A stretch of DNA of 60,875 nt from positions 1-60,875 of the forward strand of contig JACNGQ010000372.1 in the NCBI GenBank assembly GCA_014384025.1. The letters are read 5' to 3'. Made by a program: the position numbers and the translations under genes. The notes below the pieces were generated by a model, which was not told the origin of the DNA, made no database searches, and saw only the letters and a program-made list of their open reading frames with translations. Below, one piece after another: positions 9,844 to 19,295 of the stretch. Each line of letters starts with the position of its first letter. Within the stretch, counting starts at the first letter, position 1. This DNA comes from Planctomycetota bacterium. GTDB lineage: Bacteria; Planctomycetota; Phycisphaerae; Sedimentisphaerales; Anaerobacaceae.

Positions 9844-10222
9844 AAATCCACCCCTGTATTTAGATTACTTCCTTGTAATGTCCCCAATTCTCTAACACGA
9901 TATAACCGGCTTGTCAAATATTTATTTGAAAAGAATTTCAGTTTTTCTCCGGTACGCCATTGGCCGATTGAGGCTGGAAAAGCCCGTAAAGCAGGCATTT
10001 ACCAGGAGAGGGTCAACCCGGCCTGTGATTTACAATGAAAATCAATATTGTTCAGGCATCAAGCTTGACAAAGAGCTTAAAATTTTATAATATAGTCGTA
10101 TAAAGGTTTGTCTTTACAAATCTTATGGTAAGAGGTTTTCTGTCAGACTTATGCCGTCAATTGAGTCGGTAGTGGCAGTAACAATTAATTGATAAGCTTT
10201 GGAGTTAAGGGTAATTATACCC
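9844..10222 (+). promoter_or_regulatory. Intergenic region with promoter for the pilT-like operon
   Basis: TTGACA at 10065-10070 and TATAAT at 10086-10091 form a promoter candidate with a short 15-bp spacer. A leader of ~125 nt would follow. The region also serves the divergent HEAT-repeat gene. Nothing else recognisable was seen, and it does not match a c-di-GMP riboswitch. Confidence 0.5.
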
Positions 10223-11350
10223 ATGAAACTACCTATTGAAAGCCAAATAAGTTCTGAGCATGGGCCAGAATTGAACAAGTTTTTCAGGGCCGCCATCAAA
10301 ACAAGGGCGAGTGATCTGCACCTTAAGGCGGGGCAGCCGCCGAAATTACGCCTTTTCGGAGAGTTGAAAAAGACTACCGGCGAAGTAATGACGGCACAAA
10401 GGATTGAGGAATTAGTTTACGGGATACTAAGCCCTGTCCAGAAAGAGTCTTTTCTTGAGCATGGAACACTGGACTTTGCTCATGAAATCGATGGTGAACA
10501 TCGTTTCCGGACAAATATATTTCGTCAGCGAGGAATGATCAGCCTTGCCGCCCGACGGGTCAACACCGTTATCCCGCCATTTGAAGAACTGCACTTGCCG
10601 AAGGCACTTGAACAGATATGTGAGACCAGGCAGGGGCTGGTTCTCGTAGTAGGCACAACGGGCTGTGGCAAAACCACAACCATCGCATCGATGATAGACC
10701 ACATAAATCATACCCGCTTATGTCATATAATTACAATCGAAGATCCTATCGAGTATCTGTTTAAGGACGACAAAGCAATAGTCTCACAAAGGGAAATCGG
10801 GCTTGACGTTAAAAACTTTGAAGAGGCCTTGACATACCTGATGCGTCAGGATCCCGATGTGGTTTTCATCGGAGAGATGCGGGACGCTAAAACCGTAAGC
10901 GCAGGGATGAGAGCAGTGGAAACGGGCCATCTTGTTTTTGGAACAATGCATTCAGCGAATGCTGCCCAGTGTGTTCACCGTCTCCTGGACCTGTTTCCAC
11001 AAGACGAACGAAACCTTGTAAGACAGACCTTAAGTATCGCAATTAAAGCAGTCGTCAGTCAGGTTTTGGTGCCATGCCTGAAAGAAGGGGTTGACAGGAT
11101 GCCTGCACTTGAGATTCTAATTGCAAACGCGTCGGTTAGAAAACTGATTTCCGAAGGCCGTGAAGGCGATTTGCCCAGTGTTATACGAAGCTCTACAGAA
11201 GAAGGCATGCAGGACCTGACATATAATCTTTGCGAGCTGGTAAAAGAAGGTTATGTTGACCCGAAGGACGCATATAAACACGCACCAAATATAGAAGAAC
11301 TAAAAATGGCACTAAAAGGTATCAAGACCACAGCCAGTGGCATTTTGTAA
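10223..11350 (+). CDS. pilT: PilT-type hexameric ATPase
   Basis: 375 residues from the ATG at 10223. A TTG at 10199 would add eight residues without support. After the PAS-like N-domain with the ASDLHLKAGQPP motif (29-40), the RecA-like core has Walker A GTTGCGKTT (144-152). An Asp box (TIEDPIEY), Walker B DVVFIGEMRD (212-221) and His box GTMHSANAAQ follow. All catalytic residues are present. PilT enzymes hydrolyse ATP at the cytoplasmic base of type IV pili to retract the pilus. The next gene (18 bp away) is a degenerate homologue, and no pilin or PilC gene is in view. The role could therefore be pilus retraction or a related secretion machine. Confidence 0.88.
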   Translation: MKLPIESQISSEHGPELNKFFRAAIKTRASDLHLKAGQPPKLRLFGELKKTTGEVMTAQRIEELVYGILSPVQKESFLEHGTLDFAHEIDGEHRFRTNIFRQRGMISLAARRVNTVIPPFEELHLPKALEQICETRQGLVLVVGTTGCGKTTTIASMIDHINHTRLCHIITIEDPIEYLFKDDKAIVSQREIGLDVKNFEEALTYLMRQDPDVVFIGEMRDAKTVSAGMRAVETGHLVFGTMHSANAAQCVHRLLDLFPQDERNLVRQTLSIAIKAVVSQVLVPCLKEGVDRMPALEILIANASVRKLISEGREGDLPSVIRSSTEEGMQDLTYNLCELVKEGYVDPKDAYKHAPNIEELKMALKGIKTTASGIL

Positions 11351-11368
11351 GATTTAACGGAGCATCTT

Positions 11369-13015
11369 ATGCCGGATTTATTATTAGCAGCTATCGGATA
11401 CAGTGGCTATATTTCAATATTCAAGTTTGTCATTTTCCTGATTATGTTTTTTGCATGGATACCGCTGCTGACCTGGGTTTTCCATGACGCCAAAGCAATC
11501 GAGACAAAAGAGGTTTTCTGGGCAGCTACTATTCTGGGCGCCGGAGCTGTTGGGGTAATAATCTGGCTTCTTACTCCTGTGTTTATCATCGGGATGCTGC
11601 TCTATTTGATAGCTGTCGGCGGGTCATCTCTGGCTTATGTTAAGCACCGAAATTCTTTGGCATTGGATTTCGACAAAGTGCTTACTGTTGACCACCTCAA
11701 AAACCTGCTCGAAAGCAAAGAAAAGAAAATTGCAAAACTAAAGACTTATACCTTTATAACAGCGAACAAAAATGAAATTCCAATTCCTGAACCTCGAACA
11801 CCGGACTTTTTCGGATTTAAAACAGCTTATGAAATTCTGAGCGATGCCCTTTGGCGAAGGGCGAGCAGTATAGCGTTTTCCCCGACACCTCAAGACTATA
11901 ACATAGCATATTATGTTGACGGCTCGGTACTTCAACAGCCAAGTATGGGCAAAGAGCAAATGAAGTATTTCATTAGCTTCGTCAAAAACCTTGCAGACCT
12001 GGACACTAAAGAAAAGCGAAAACCTCAAAAAGGTGCATTTAAGATCGCTAAGGGTGAAACTTATACCGAGTGGGAAGTGACCACGGCCGGCTCAACCGCA
12101 GGGGAACAGGTCAGACTCAAAGAAATATCACATGAAGAATTACCAAGATTAAACGAAATCGGCTTAATGCCCGAGCAGTACGAACAGTTAGCCAGATTCA
12201 ACAAGATTAAGCAGGGTGTATATATAATAAGCGGCCCGGCAAGAAGCGGCATAACAACGACACTTTATGCATTTCTGCGGAATCATGACGCATTCATCAA
12301 CCATATAAGCACTCTTGAAAGACAGGCATCCCATCATCTTCCGAATCTATCTCAAAACACTTTCAGTCTCAGTGACACAGGCACAACAACATTCGCCAAG
12401 AAGCTGCAAACGGTAATACGAACGGGGCCGGATGTTATTGGTATTGGCGAATGCGAGGATGCCGAGACTGCTCAGGTTGCCTGTACCGCCGCGGCTGACG
12501 GAAAACTTGTTTATGTTACCATCAAAGCTGACAGTGTGATCCAGGGATACGCCAAATGGATGAAATTCGTCGGCGACAGGAATCTGGCTGCGGGAACTCT
12601 TCTCGGCATAAGTAATCAAAGGTTGGTTAGAATACTTTGCAGTGAATGTAAGCAGGCATATACACCGGACAAGGAACTTTTGAAAAAGTTTAATATCAGC
12701 GCAGAAAAAACAAAAGTTCTTTACCGGACAGGCAAGGTCTTGTACGACAAACGGGGTAAAGCTACCACATGTGGAAAATGTCAGGGAACCGGTCATTTCG
12801 GCAGAATTGGCATTTTCGAAATGATCACACTGAACAACGAATTAAGAAAGGCTCTGATACAGACGAGGTCATTGCCGGAAATCGGCACTCAATTCAGACG
12901 TGCCAAAATGCTCTATTTGCAGGAACAGGCACTAAGAAGAGTTATCAGTGGAACCGTAGCAATAAATGAAATGATCCGAGTACTTTCGACAGGCAAGGCA
13001 AAAAAAACAAAATAA
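11369..13015 (+). CDS. Membrane-anchored GspE/PilB-family protein with degenerate ATPase site
   Basis: 548 residues. Two or three N-terminal membrane segments (~15-37 and ~52-90) are followed by a GspE/PilB-like core (~130-548). The Walker A position reads GPARSGITTT (289-298), with Ile295 where the family has the ATP-binding Lys. The Walker B region is PDVIGIGECED (354-364) instead of GE-(I/M)-RD, and the usual STLHTN His box reads VTIKADS. The zinc-binding cysteine pairs (C424/C427, C468/C471) and the GRIGIFEM motif after them are intact. Membrane anchoring plus loss of catalytic residues point to a scaffold or regulator. It is probably a partner of the intact PilT-like ATPase encoded 18 bp upstream (inference). 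Confidence 0.85.
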   Translation: MPDLLLAAIGYSGYISIFKFVIFLIMFFAWIPLLTWVFHDAKAIETKEVFWAATILGAGAVGVIIWLLTPVFIIGMLLYLIAVGGSSLAYVKHRNSLALDFDKVLTVDHLKNLLESKEKKIAKLKTYTFITANKNEIPIPEPRTPDFFGFKTAYEILSDALWRRASSIAFSPTPQDYNIAYYVDGSVLQQPSMGKEQMKYFISFVKNLADLDTKEKRKPQKGAFKIAKGETYTEWEVTTAGSTAGEQVRLKEISHEELPRLNEIGLMPEQYEQLARFNKIKQGVYIISGPARSGITTTLYAFLRNHDAFINHISTLERQASHHLPNLSQNTFSLSDTGTTTFAKKLQTVIRTGPDVIGIGECEDAETAQVACTAAADGKLVYVTIKADSVIQGYAKWMKFVGDRNLAAGTLLGISNQRLVRILCSECKQAYTPDKELLKKFNISAEKTKVLYRTGKVLYDKRGKATTCGKCQGTGHFGRIGIFEMITLNNELRKALIQTRSLPEIGTQFRRAKMLYLQEQALRRVISGTVAINEMIRVLSTGKAKKTK

Positions 13016-13076
13016 TTGTTAGTAGATCGTGAATTATAGTCAAATAACGGATCGCTAAAAAAAAGGAGATATTTTA

Positions 13077-14252
13077 ATGGCCAGCTTAGCAGTGGTGATA
13101 ATAATATTGGGATGTGCGGCTTACCAGTATTTCAAAGGCACATTTACCAGGGCATTTGCAACGATAATAATCGCTATTTGCGCAGGCATAGCTGCGTTTG
13201 GCTTCTTCGAGGTTCTGGCAAACGTCTTCATCAGCCGGGGTGACGCCGGTAACTTCCTATCTATTGTGCCATGGGCGCAACCGCTCTGTTTTGCTTTGCT
13301 CTTTATTATAGTCTTCGGAGCTTTGCAAACAGGTCTGATATTTCTTACGCAATATCAACCAGTTGATTTAGGATTTCTACCTGAGCGAATCGGGCGTGTT
13401 GTCTGCGGAATTCTCTTAGGCCTTTTGTTGTCGGGCTTTTTGTTTACGACACTTGGGATGGCGCCATTACCAAACAAGTACCCTTATCAGCGTTTTGACG
13501 GGAAACGTAAAAAGGTTCTACTAAATGCAGATGGCTTTGCGGCGGGCCTGTTCGGCATCATAAGTAAAGGAAGCATGAGCGGCGAAAGAAGTTTCGCCAA
13601 TATCCATCCGGACTTCCTCGACCAGGTTCATCTGAACAGGCAGATTTCAGGCACCCCAGTTGCCACCAGTAAAACTCCGGCGATAAGCCTGCCAAAACCG
13701 ACTGAGCCGGCTGTCTGGCCGGCCCCCGAAAGCCTGAATGAACAGATAAGCAAACTTGTTTCAGAGCTGAACCGTCAAAGTAAACTTAAGGACGACTCAA
13801 CCGGCAAGTCAATATCTATGCCCGGGCCTGTCAGCAACGATTATCAACCTACAATAGTTCGAGTAGGAATAAATAGAATCGCACTAAGTTCCAAACCAAA
13901 GATAAACGGCGGCTCATTTCTGCTTTCTCAATTAAGGCTCATCTGTAAACGGCAAGGATACGGCGATGAGCCATTAACCGGACCGGGAATAAACATTTAC
14001 CCCATCGGACATTTGAAGGCGGCAGACCAGATACAGGTAAGCACTGAGATAAACATAGACAGCAAAGACTACTTCAAAGGGGACGCCAAGGAACAATGGA
14101 TTGACTTTGTTTTTTGCATCCCAAGGGATTATGTGCCGATGCTGCTCGAGTTTAAGCAAAACAGTATTGTCGAGATACCGTCGAAAGCTATCGTTAAAGC
14201 AGACAAGGCACCGCCACCAGTGCTTTTTACCTATACATCCAAAAGTAAATAA
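13077..14252 (+). CDS. CvpA-like polytopic membrane protein with soluble C-domain
   Basis: 391 residues. The first ~140 carry about four hydrophobic helices, with spacing and small-residue pattern resembling CvpA/colicin-V-production proteins. The remaining ~250 are hydrophilic: a proline- and serine-rich linker (~180-250), then a folded-looking domain with no match that I recognise. The ribosome-binding site AAAGGAG is followed by ATG, 61 bp after the GspE-like gene, so it is probably the third gene of that operon. A role in the same envelope machine is inferred from position only. The CvpA assignment is tentative. Confidence 0.6.
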   Translation: MASLAVVIIILGCAAYQYFKGTFTRAFATIIIAICAGIAAFGFFEVLANVFISRGDAGNFLSIVPWAQPLCFALLFIIVFGALQTGLIFLTQYQPVDLGFLPERIGRVVCGILLGLLLSGFLFTTLGMAPLPNKYPYQRFDGKRKKVLLNADGFAAGLFGIISKGSMSGERSFANIHPDFLDQVHLNRQISGTPVATSKTPAISLPKPTEPAVWPAPESLNEQISKLVSELNRQSKLKDDSTGKSISMPGPVSNDYQPTIVRVGINRIALSSKPKINGGSFLLSQLRLICKRQGYGDEPLTGPGINIYPIGHLKAADQIQVSTEINIDSKDYFKGDAKEQWIDFVFCIPRDYVPMLLEFKQNSIVEIPSKAIVKADKAPPPVLFTYTSKSK

Positions 14253-14537
14253 GAACAGAAGGAAATCCAGCCCCCTGGCACAGTCGGGCACAGATTCGGG
14301 TTTCTGATAAAGATGATCCCGGCACGTCCACTACCGCTTTGCAACCCAGCGAAAAGTAATAGTTCAATCGGCTCATCTAAAATGCGCCGGGGATATGAAT
14401 TGTAGGGGCATAGGGCAAATTACGCCTTCTTGCGACCAAACCCGCTTTGTGGACAATGCGTATAGGGTGAGGCTGAAAAAATTGAATTTGTATAAGCGAG
14501 GGTATTTCAACTTTAGTGCCATCCGGCACTACCACCC
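14253..14537. other. Intergenic stretch with a hairpin
   Basis: No convincing gene is present. The inverted repeat AGTGCC-ATCC-GGCACT at 14515-14530 lies just downstream of the 49-residue gene. It could act as its terminator, although no T tract follows on the minus strand. Confidence 0.35.
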
Positions 14538-14687
14538 TTAGCTGCAAACAACCAATTCTTCCAAATCCAGCTCCATCAGATGCTCAAGATAAGCGTTGAG
14601 ATCCTCCTCTGAAAAATTGGCGAGAAATTCCGGCTTGGCACTTCTGTTGATTTCACAAATGTAATCTATCAACTCCCTTTTACTCAT
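14538..14687 (-). CDS. 49-residue conserved-type small protein
   Basis: The reading frame runs from ATG (14687) to TAA (14538) on the minus strand. It begins MSKRELIDYICEINR, then has KPEFLANFSEEDLNAYLEHL and ends in VVCS. AAGGA lies about 9 bases before the ATG, which is good Shine-Dalgarno spacing. The pattern is a short acidic helical protein: an RELIDYI opening, a PEFL turn, then an EEDL-AYLEHLM helix. It resembles small uncharacterised proteins I recall from several phyla, whose function is unknown. It stands alone between the pil-like operon and the sigma gene. Confidence 0.6.
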   Translation of the reverse strand: MSKRELIDYICEINRSAKPEFLANFSEEDLNAYLEHLMELDLEELVVCS

Positions 14688-15150
14688 AAGCACTGTTCCT
14701 TCAAAAGTGGTAAAAAAGTATTATCAATCTACGCAATATCGACAGCAAACATAATTTTTCTTTAGCCAACGATACAAGCGCCGGAGTAACGACCCATAAC
14801 GTAAACCACCATATAGCCGAACCGCATTTACTTCGACTACCATATATAGTCTAAGTGGCCAACCTATGTTGAGCACGTATTTCACTGTCCAATAAAATCG
14901 CTTTAGGAGTTTACAAATCAAGACAAAATAAATTTGCTAAATTTTTATTTTTCTGATTTCCCACCACGATCCGTATTTCACGGGGACTGAGAAGGGTCAC
15001 GTATGAATGGTGTATGAGAAGTTATGTAAAAAATATTATCGGCATAAGGTTTTTTTGTAAACGAAATTTCGTTTCGGGCCTCTATAATTACAGATATGCG
15101 ACAAGTCGTATCTTTAAGCTGTGCATAGTCCAATATTTCGAAAGTAAAAC
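14688..15150. promoter_or_regulatory. Regulatory region of the sigma gene with palindrome over the promoter
   Basis: AAACGAAATTTCGTTT at 15059-15074 is a perfect 16-bp palindrome. TATAAT at 15083-15088 follows, so the palindrome covers the expected -35 region. A second, smaller palindrome (CGACAAGTCG) lies at 15099-15108, near the expected transcription start. This looks like an operator over a promoter for the ECF sigma gene. The rest of the stretch (14690-15050) shows no gene; a 65-codon minus-strand frame there lacks a ribosome-binding site. Confidence 0.5.
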
Positions 15151-15648
15151 GTGTTGAAACAGGATTTCAGGGCACTGATTAACGACTACAGCGCACAGGT
15201 GCTGAACACTGCGGTGCGGATTCTGGGCGATACCCATAAAGCCCAGGACGTACATCAGGAAGTATTTCTTGGAATATGGCGACGATGGGATAAGTATGAT
15301 GGCCAGACAAACTGGAAGGCATATCTTTATCGGGCCACGGTGAGAAAGGCAATACATCTTGCCAAAAAGTCAAGGGCTGAACGGCTTTTCGAGGAACAGC
15401 CGGAATATACCAGTCAGGAACGGCCGGATGGTTCTTTGCGGGCCGCCGAGTTACAGCAGAAGCTAACCGGGTGCCTTGCAAGATTGCCAAAACGTCAGGC
15501 CGAAGTATTTGTCTTATCGAGAATGGAAGGATTGAAGGCGGAACAAATCGCTGAGCTTTTAGGTTGTTCACAGGAAACTGTAAGAGTTCATCTTCATCGG
15601 GCAATGAAGCAGCTGGCCCGGGAGCTTGGCGACTACCTGATGAAATAA
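15151..15648 (+). CDS. ECF-type RNA polymerase sigma factor
   Basis: 165 residues. Region 2 (~8-75) contains the helical stretch around ILGDTHKAQDVHQEVFLGIW. Region 4 (~108-160) contains LPKRQAEVFVLSRMEGL and the helix-turn-helix around IAELLGCSQETVRVHLHRAM. It directs RNA polymerase to a regulon, usually including its own promoter. The start is GTG at 15151 (or TTG three bases on); neither has a strong Shine-Dalgarno. The anti-sigma gene starts 13 bases after its stop, so the two are surely co-transcribed. The palindrome at 15059-15074 is a candidate control site. Confidence 0.93.
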   Translation: MLKQDFRALINDYSAQVLNTAVRILGDTHKAQDVHQEVFLGIWRRWDKYDGQTNWKAYLYRATVRKAIHLAKKSRAERLFEEQPEYTSQERPDGSLRAAELQQKLTGCLARLPKRQAEVFVLSRMEGLKAEQIAELLGCSQETVRVHLHRAMKQLARELGDYLMK

Positions 15649-15661
15649 AAAAAGGTGAATT

Positions 15662-17455
15662 ATGGGTAAGCACGAAAATATCAATGAATTGTTAGTGGAT
15701 TTTGCTCTCGGAGAGTTATCACAACAACAAGTATCTGAGGTAAAAACACACCTAATCGAGTGCCCCCAGTGCAGCAATGAACTGAAGCGGCTTGAAGCAT
15801 TACTTAAATGCACCGGAAGTATAAGGGAATTGTCAACTGATGCGCAGACTTGTGATTCGGCCAAACAGGCAATTTTCGCAGCAGTGGAAAATGAAAAAAC
15901 CAAACACACCTCCGGGCCAAACATCAGCCCGGCATCTATATGGAGAAAAATAATGAAAAGTCCAATTACAAAATTAGCCGCTGCGGCGATGATAATCATA
16001 GCAGCTTTTATCGTTACAAATCAATTCGGCGTTCAAATTGATGTTACAAACGTTGCCTGGGCGGATGTACAGAAAGCATTCCTTGCACAGTCCTGGGTAC
16101 ACCTGAAGTATGACAATGATACTGAATCATGGTACAACTTGAAAACCGGAGACCACTGCCACAAACAAATATACTTTTGGGGAGACAGCTTTGTCTATAT
16201 CAACCGGACAGATAATCTACGCCAGCGATATGCTCCGGGACATGGTAAACATATTACAGAAAATAGACCGACAATCTATAAAGACAACATTATCCCTGCA
16301 TACGAGCCCAAAACAGCGTGGGATGCTATTGTTGGACACTTGGGAATAATTTCTGAAAATGTGAAAGTGCATGATTGGGAATTTGAAAGGAATATCGAAC
16401 AAGTTGATGGTAAACAGCTTGTCCGGTTTGACCGCTATTACAACGACGCGGCAGGAAGACGATTATTAATTAAACAGATTTGGGCTGATCCCCAGACGCG
16501 ATTGCCGGTCAAGGTTTGGGAACGTTTATCATTGGCGCAACGAGAAACGCAAAATCGAGAATATATCACAGGCGTCTTCTCCTTCCCTGAAATGGGTCCT
16601 CTTTCTATTTACGATTTAGGCGTGCCGAAGGATTTACCTGTCGTCCGAAACTATGACAAAATCGCAAGTCCTTCTGTTGAACAAGCGTTTAAGGCAGCTA
16701 AGGCGGTTGTTGACAGATTCCCCATTCGCTACCGTGTAATCGTCTGGCAAAATAAGGGCAGCCATGAGATAGATATCATCTGGCGCAATGGTGATAAAAT
16801 TCGGCAGTCTCGATACTTTAGTCTTATTAAAGAGCCCTATCATCTTGACGTTCCGTGTACCGCGAAAGAAGTACTACAATGGACGCAAACGCAAGTACCT
16901 ATTGGTGTGACGATGGTAGATGGCGATAATAGATACCGCAGAAGTAACTCTCATCCGTCACCGTCTTTTAAAGAACATCGCAAACCAGAAGTGCGAGTCG
17001 CTAGGGAAAATTCTCTGATGTTGAGCAGTTGGCCGCATGATAAACAGTGGCCGTACGTAAAGCAGGCGGCGGCGCAGTTCGAGATCATACAAGATTTGTC
17101 GCAAGAGTTAAGCGGATGTATTGGGTTGCGGAGCGATTCCGGTGACATTCGGAGGGAGATGTACATCGACCCGGCCCACGACTATATCTGCGTCAAATGG
17201 ATATGGTGGAAATTGCACTCGGGTAACTGGGAGAAGGAAAGGCAGTACGAACTTTCCGGTTTCACCCGTCTGCCTGAAGGTCATTGGTATGCGAGCAGTT
17301 GTCTTCTGACTACCTATGCTGATCCGGAAAGAGGTACAGGCCAAGGTGGAGCCAACTGGTCCATTAACATTGAGGTCCTTGATGAGGGCGATTATCCTCC
17401 CGATGTGTTCAACGGGGAAAAGCTGTTGGAAGGAGCTAAGATAGAAACCTATTAG
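15662..17455 (+). CDS. Zinc-finger anti-sigma factor with large extracytoplasmic domain
   Basis: 597 residues. The N-terminal zf-HC2-like anti-sigma domain has the zinc signature H30-x3-C34-x2-C37 (HLIECPQC). One membrane helix at ~102-119 (KLAAAAMIIIAAFIVT) follows. About 475 residues then lie outside, beginning with a VAWADVQKAF motif seen after the membrane helix in many planctomycete anti-sigma proteins. The outer part may sense or bind ligand; residues ~360-590 have no match that I recognise. It should hold the sigma factor encoded just upstream at the membrane until a signal arrives. That model comes from the family and has not been shown here. Confidence 0.88.
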   Translation: MGKHENINELLVDFALGELSQQQVSEVKTHLIECPQCSNELKRLEALLKCTGSIRELSTDAQTCDSAKQAIFAAVENEKTKHTSGPNISPASIWRKIMKSPITKLAAAAMIIIAAFIVTNQFGVQIDVTNVAWADVQKAFLAQSWVHLKYDNDTESWYNLKTGDHCHKQIYFWGDSFVYINRTDNLRQRYAPGHGKHITENRPTIYKDNIIPAYEPKTAWDAIVGHLGIISENVKVHDWEFERNIEQVDGKQLVRFDRYYNDAAGRRLLIKQIWADPQTRLPVKVWERLSLAQRETQNREYITGVFSFPEMGPLSIYDLGVPKDLPVVRNYDKIASPSVEQAFKAAKAVVDRFPIRYRVIVWQNKGSHEIDIIWRNGDKIRQSRYFSLIKEPYHLDVPCTAKEVLQWTQTQVPIGVTMVDGDNRYRRSNSHPSPSFKEHRKPEVRVARENSLMLSSWPHDKQWPYVKQAAAQFEIIQDLSQELSGCIGLRSDSGDIRREMYIDPAHDYICVKWIWWKLHSGNWEKERQYELSGFTRLPEGHWYASSCLLTTYADPERGTGQGGANWSINIEVLDEGDYPPDVFNGEKLLEGAKIETY

Positions 17456-17568
17456 AATCGTTGCACTTATAAAAAAGGAAACATATATCCAATTGATTTG
17501 GCGTTTATCTACTACCTCGTTACTTTGAATTGAATATTGTCCGTTGTTTGAGAACTCTTCCGGTTGCC

Positions 17569-18987
17569 CTAAAGAGCGGGGTCGTTTTGTGAGAGCATCC
17601 ATTTATTTAACCGGTCTCGCATTTCCCTTAAGACAGGCCTGTTCTCAGGTCTATCGGCAATATTGTTAAGTTCGTAAGGGTCCGTTTGCAAATCATATAA
17701 TTCTTCGGCCGGGTGATGCTCAATAACATCGAGCAGTTTGGCAACTTTGGTATCGAATTTTGCCTTCTCGACCCAGGTGTCCCAGACCTGTTTGTGGCTT
17801 TCCGGGATGCCGGGGACTTTTGTAAAATGCGTGGTCCATTTGTTTTCCGGGCGAAGGTTCAGAATATATTTATACCGGGAATCACGAACACCTCGCTGAG
17901 GAAAGACATTCATATTACCGTCACGTGTATGGCTGGCATAGATATACTTGCGGAAGGTTTTGGCTTTGCCAGGCAACACATCCAAAAAACTTTTTCCATC
18001 CAAACTTTCCGGCTGCTGTCCGCCCGCGATATCGATAAAGGTTGGTGTAATATCGACAAAGGAAATCATCGCATCACAGACCGAATGAGTCTTTATTTTT
18101 CCGGGCCAGACAGCAATGAAGGGAACATGAATACCGGTATCATATACGGTCCATTTCGAATGCGGCCATTCAGAACCCTGGTCTGTAGTGTAAATGAAGA
18201 GGGTATTATCATCAAAACCATACTTTTTCAACATGGCTCTTGTCTGTCCAACCCGCTTGTCCATCGTCGTAATGTCCTGGTAGTAATTGGCCATGGCTTT
18301 CCGGGTTAGCTCAGTATCAACAATAAACGGAGGTAATTGCAATTTTGCCGGGTCATAAGTTTTGTTCGGCTCCCAGGTGACATGCGGGCTGCTGTCACCA
18401 AGAATCAGGCACAAAGGCGTTTCTGGCCGGCTTTTGGCATGATCTGAAAGAAACTCGTCAATAGCCCCGATATTTAAGCCTTCTCTGCGATATATTCTGG
18501 GATTAGCAGGATTACGAGGTAAACCGGCATCAATATATTCGAAGCAGAAGACTTCTTGTGGCTTGGCATGACGTTTGTTTGCCAGTACTACCCGGTAGCC
18601 CAAACGGCCCAGATAGGCCGGCAGTGAGGTGACATCATCCCGGCAGACTGTGTGATTTCCCATACATCCATTACGGGCAGGATAAAGTCCCGTCCATAAT
18701 ACCGAGCGGGAAGGCGCACATGTAGGCGAAGCAGCAAACATGCCGGAGAACAGCATTCCCTCTTTCGCAAGGGCATCAATATTAGGAGTCTTGATATCTT
18801 TGTTCCCGTAACAGCCCAGAAAATCCACCCCATGATCGTCAGATATATACATAACAATATTGGGGCGCTTGCCGGGATCGCCGGATACAGCACACGATGA
18901 AGTCATTGACACAGGAACACACGCAGCACCGAGCATTCCAATCGCTGAACGTCTTAGGAACTTCCTGCGTGTTATTTTTTGGCTCAT
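17569..18987 (-). CDS. Tat-exported sulfatase
   Basis: 472 residues. A twin-arginine signal (ITRRKFLRRS) leads into a sulfatase fold: the Asp pair of the metal site (SDDHG, ~49-53) and the formylglycine motif CAPSR at 90-94. Further on come the conserved TTDQGSEWPHSKW region and a C-terminal DLQTDPYELNNIA signature. It removes sulfate esters, most likely from polysaccharide, after Cys90 has been converted to formylglycine by an FGE or anSME enzyme not seen here. AAAGGAG lies ~8 bases before the ATG. It is downstream of two propeller genes on the same strand and may be the last gene of that unit. Confidence 0.95.
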   Translation of the reverse strand: MSQKITRRKFLRRSAIGMLGAACVPVSMTSSCAVSGDPGKRPNIVMYISDDHGVDFLGCYGNKDIKTPNIDALAKEGMLFSGMFAASPTCAPSRSVLWTGLYPARNGCMGNHTVCRDDVTSLPAYLGRLGYRVVLANKRHAKPQEVFCFEYIDAGLPRNPANPRIYRREGLNIGAIDEFLSDHAKSRPETPLCLILGDSSPHVTWEPNKTYDPAKLQLPPFIVDTELTRKAMANYYQDITTMDKRVGQTRAMLKKYGFDDNTLFIYTTDQGSEWPHSKWTVYDTGIHVPFIAVWPGKIKTHSVCDAMISFVDITPTFIDIAGGQQPESLDGKSFLDVLPGKAKTFRKYIYASHTRDGNMNVFPQRGVRDSRYKYILNLRPENKWTTHFTKVPGIPESHKQVWDTWVEKAKFDTKVAKLLDVIEHHPAEELYDLQTDPYELNNIADRPENRPVLREMRDRLNKWMLSQNDPAL

Positions 18988-19295
18988 GCTTCACACTCCT
19001 TTATATATATACTCGCAGCACTTATCTTAACCGTTAATAATTATACTTTCGAGTCATACCTTGAGCAATAATTCGCTGATACAAATTAATCGATATATAA
19101 GATATGAATTAAGCTGAGAAGAAATACATAATCTGAGATCAGGCATATATCATTGCAAAGAGAGGTCTTTATCCACGCTTACATACACGCACACCCCAAG
19201 ACTGGTCAAATGAATTCGCCTAAGTCCGCTAATCAAAACCGGCAAGCCCTGCATACCCCCGTGTCTCACAACGTCATTGCTCTTTTGACTGATGC
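18988..19295. other. Intergenic stretch, no feature seen
   Basis: 308 bp between the sulfatase start and the end of the disrupted propeller gene. I see the sulfatase ribosome-binding site at the left edge and nothing else convincing. Confidence 0.4.

Noticed and set aside
14724-14921. 65-codon basic, hydrophobic minus-strand frame
   Set aside because: It starts at TTG with no ribosome-binding site and has no homology that I recognise. It is probably chance.
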